A stretch of DNA of 6,731 bases, from the NCBI GenBank assembly GCA_964628215.1, contig CAZVNF010000187.1, positions 1 to 6,731 of the forward strand, written 5' to 3'. Both the position numbers and the translations under genes were made by a program. The stretch comes from CAIVAT01 sp964628215. GTDB lineage: Bacteria > Bacteroidota > Bacteroidia > Bacteroidales > FEN-979. Below the pieces are notes generated by a model that saw nothing but the letters and a program-made list of their open reading frames with translations, was not told the DNA's origin and searched no databases. This document shows positions 5,782 to 6,731 of this stretch, piece by piece (position 1 is the first letter of the stretch; every line of letters starts with the position of its first letter).

Positions 5782-6731
5782 ATGGGGGAAAAAATCAAGA
5801 AAAAAAGTGTAAAGAAGCAGAGCAACCCTGCCCTTTCCATTCAGCCGGGAAAGTTCAGCTACGTATGGATAGCCGGGGTACTGGCCATTACTTTCATTGT
5901 TTTCTTTCCGACCATCAGGAACCAGTTTGTCTCTTTTGACGATCCGCATTATATCACTGATAATCCTTTTATTAAAGGTTTTTCCGGAGAAAACCTGAAA
6001 ACGATTTTTTTCACGGATGCAAATAACCTTGGCAATTACCATCCCATTACCCTTTTATCGTTTGCCGTTAACTATTCCACCTCCGGACTTGACCCTGCCG
6101 GTTATCATCTTGTCAATGTGCTGTTGCACCTCCTCAACACATTGCTGGTTTTTCAGCTGGCAATGCACTTGTTTATCCGGCTCGGTTCGGGCCGTACTCA
6201 ACTGCTCAGTTCGATAACCGCCCTGCTATTCGGTATTCATCCGTTGCATGTTGAATCTGTTGCCTGGGTATCCGGAAGAAAAGATTTGATTTATACCTGC
6301 TTTTATCTGCTTTCACTCCTTGTATATATAAGGTATCTGGATAAAAAGGCAGTCAAATACTATTTGTTATCTCTTCTCTTCTTCTTATTATCCCTGTTGT
6401 CCAAAGGCATGGCCGTTACCCTTACATTTTCGGTTATTGCCCTTGACTACTTTTTTAAAAGAGACCTTTTTACAAAGAAGGTAATACTTGAAAAAATTCC
6501 ATTTTTTCTCCTGTCCCTTGTTTTCGGGATTATTTCTATTTACGTCCAGCAAGCCCAGGGAGCCACTGAGATCATCAAGTTCGGGGTATTTGACAGGGCT
6601 GTTTTCGCCTGCTACGGATTTACCCAATACCTGATCAAGTTTATTTTTCCGTACAAACTGTGCGGGTACTATCCCTACCCTGATTTAAAGGCCGCCAACA
6701 TCCCCGGAGCATATTATTTATCGATTATCCC
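5782..6731 (+). CDS. TMTC-like polytopic membrane protein, putative GT-C glycosyltransferase (3' end beyond window)
   Basis: The open frame gives 316 residues and leaves the window without a stop. After a Lys-rich cytoplasmic N-terminus (residues 1-13) comes a membrane segment at about 27-45. A first extracytoplasmic loop follows, with the acidic pair Asp53-Asp54 in SFDDPHYITDNP, then NYHPITLLS (85-93), GYHLVNVLLHLLN (107-119) and HPLHVESVAWVSGRKD (153-168). Further hydrophobic segments lie near 108-132, 140-152, 168-186, 192-223 and 238-256. This order matches bacterial relatives of eukaryotic TMTC O-mannosyltransferases (GT-C fold), where the acidic pair in the first loop is thought to be catalytic. 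Full-length members are usually 550-750 residues with C-terminal TPR repeats, so roughly half is missing here. The sugar donor and acceptor are unknown. The start is fixed by an in-frame TAA at 5764-5766; only a TTG at 5776 offers an alternative. No Shine-Dalgarno site is present. Confidence 0.85.
   Translation, partial: MGEKIKKKSVKKQSNPALSIQPGKFSYVWIAGVLAITFIVFFPTIRNQFVSFDDPHYITDNPFIKGFSGENLKTIFFTDANNLGNYHPITLLSFAVNYSTSGLDPAGYHLVNVLLHLLNTLLVFQLAMHLFIRLGSGRTQLLSSITALLFGIHPLHVESVAWVSGRKDLIYTCFYLLSLLVYIRYLDKKAVKYYLLSLLFFLLSLLSKGMAVTLTFSVIALDYFFKRDLFTKKVILEKIPFFLLSLVFGIISIYVQQAQGATEIIKFGVFDRAVFACYGFTQYLIKFIFPYKLCGYYPYPDLKAANIPGAYYLSII

Noticed and set aside
5704..6042. 112-residue reverse-strand open frame
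   Set aside because: It overlaps the start of the TMTC-like gene, whose motifs and membrane segments are clear on the + strand.

Overview
The window looks like part of a draft or metagenome-assembled scaffold from a member of the Bacteroidota. Supporting signs are a type IX secretion (T9SS) C-terminal sorting domain on one protein, upstream sequences matching the Bacteroidota -7 promoter box TAnnTTTG, and weak or absent Shine-Dalgarno sites at most visible starts. An acetate kinase gene suggests fermentative metabolism. Two runs of exactly 100 N (2619-2718 and 3861-3960) are scaffold gaps, probably of unknown true length. All genes found are on the + strand.

Layout: (1) 52-1662, a B12-binding-type radical SAM protein with a C-terminal DUF4070-like region. 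(2) 1708 to the first gap, a 3-hydroxyacyl-CoA dehydrogenase family protein that keeps the Ser/His/Glu residues but has lost two active-site Asn. (3) 2722 to the second gap, acetate kinase lacking only its last ~20 residues. (4) From the second gap to 5248, the 3' part of a secreted YCF48/BNR-repeat beta-propeller protein ending in a T9SS sorting domain. (5) 5303-5614, a non-coding element with terminal inverted repeats, flanking direct repeats and six short hairpins in a mirror-symmetric order. (6) 5782 to the window end, the N-terminal half of a polytopic membrane protein resembling bacterial TMTC-type glycosyltransferases.

An apparent continuous reading frame from 1708 to 3984 joins genes 2, 3 and a few codons after the second gap. 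It is an artefact, because the N runs happen to keep frame. Genes 1-3 may be one transcription unit, but only the 45-bp spacing between 1 and 2 can be seen. Acetate kinase makes ATP from acetyl phosphate and the dehydrogenase homologue probably acts on an acyl-CoA. No phosphotransacetylase is visible, and one could lie in the first gap. The YCF48 protein and the TMTC-like protein belong to separate envelope or secretion functions.

The most unusual feature is the palindromic element at 5310-5607. It has perfect 16-bp terminal inverted repeats, abutting 7-bp direct repeats, and two arms whose hairpin stems differ by paired, complementary changes. It looks like a non-autonomous mobile element (MITE- or REPIN-like). 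I cannot assign it to a named family from sequence alone.
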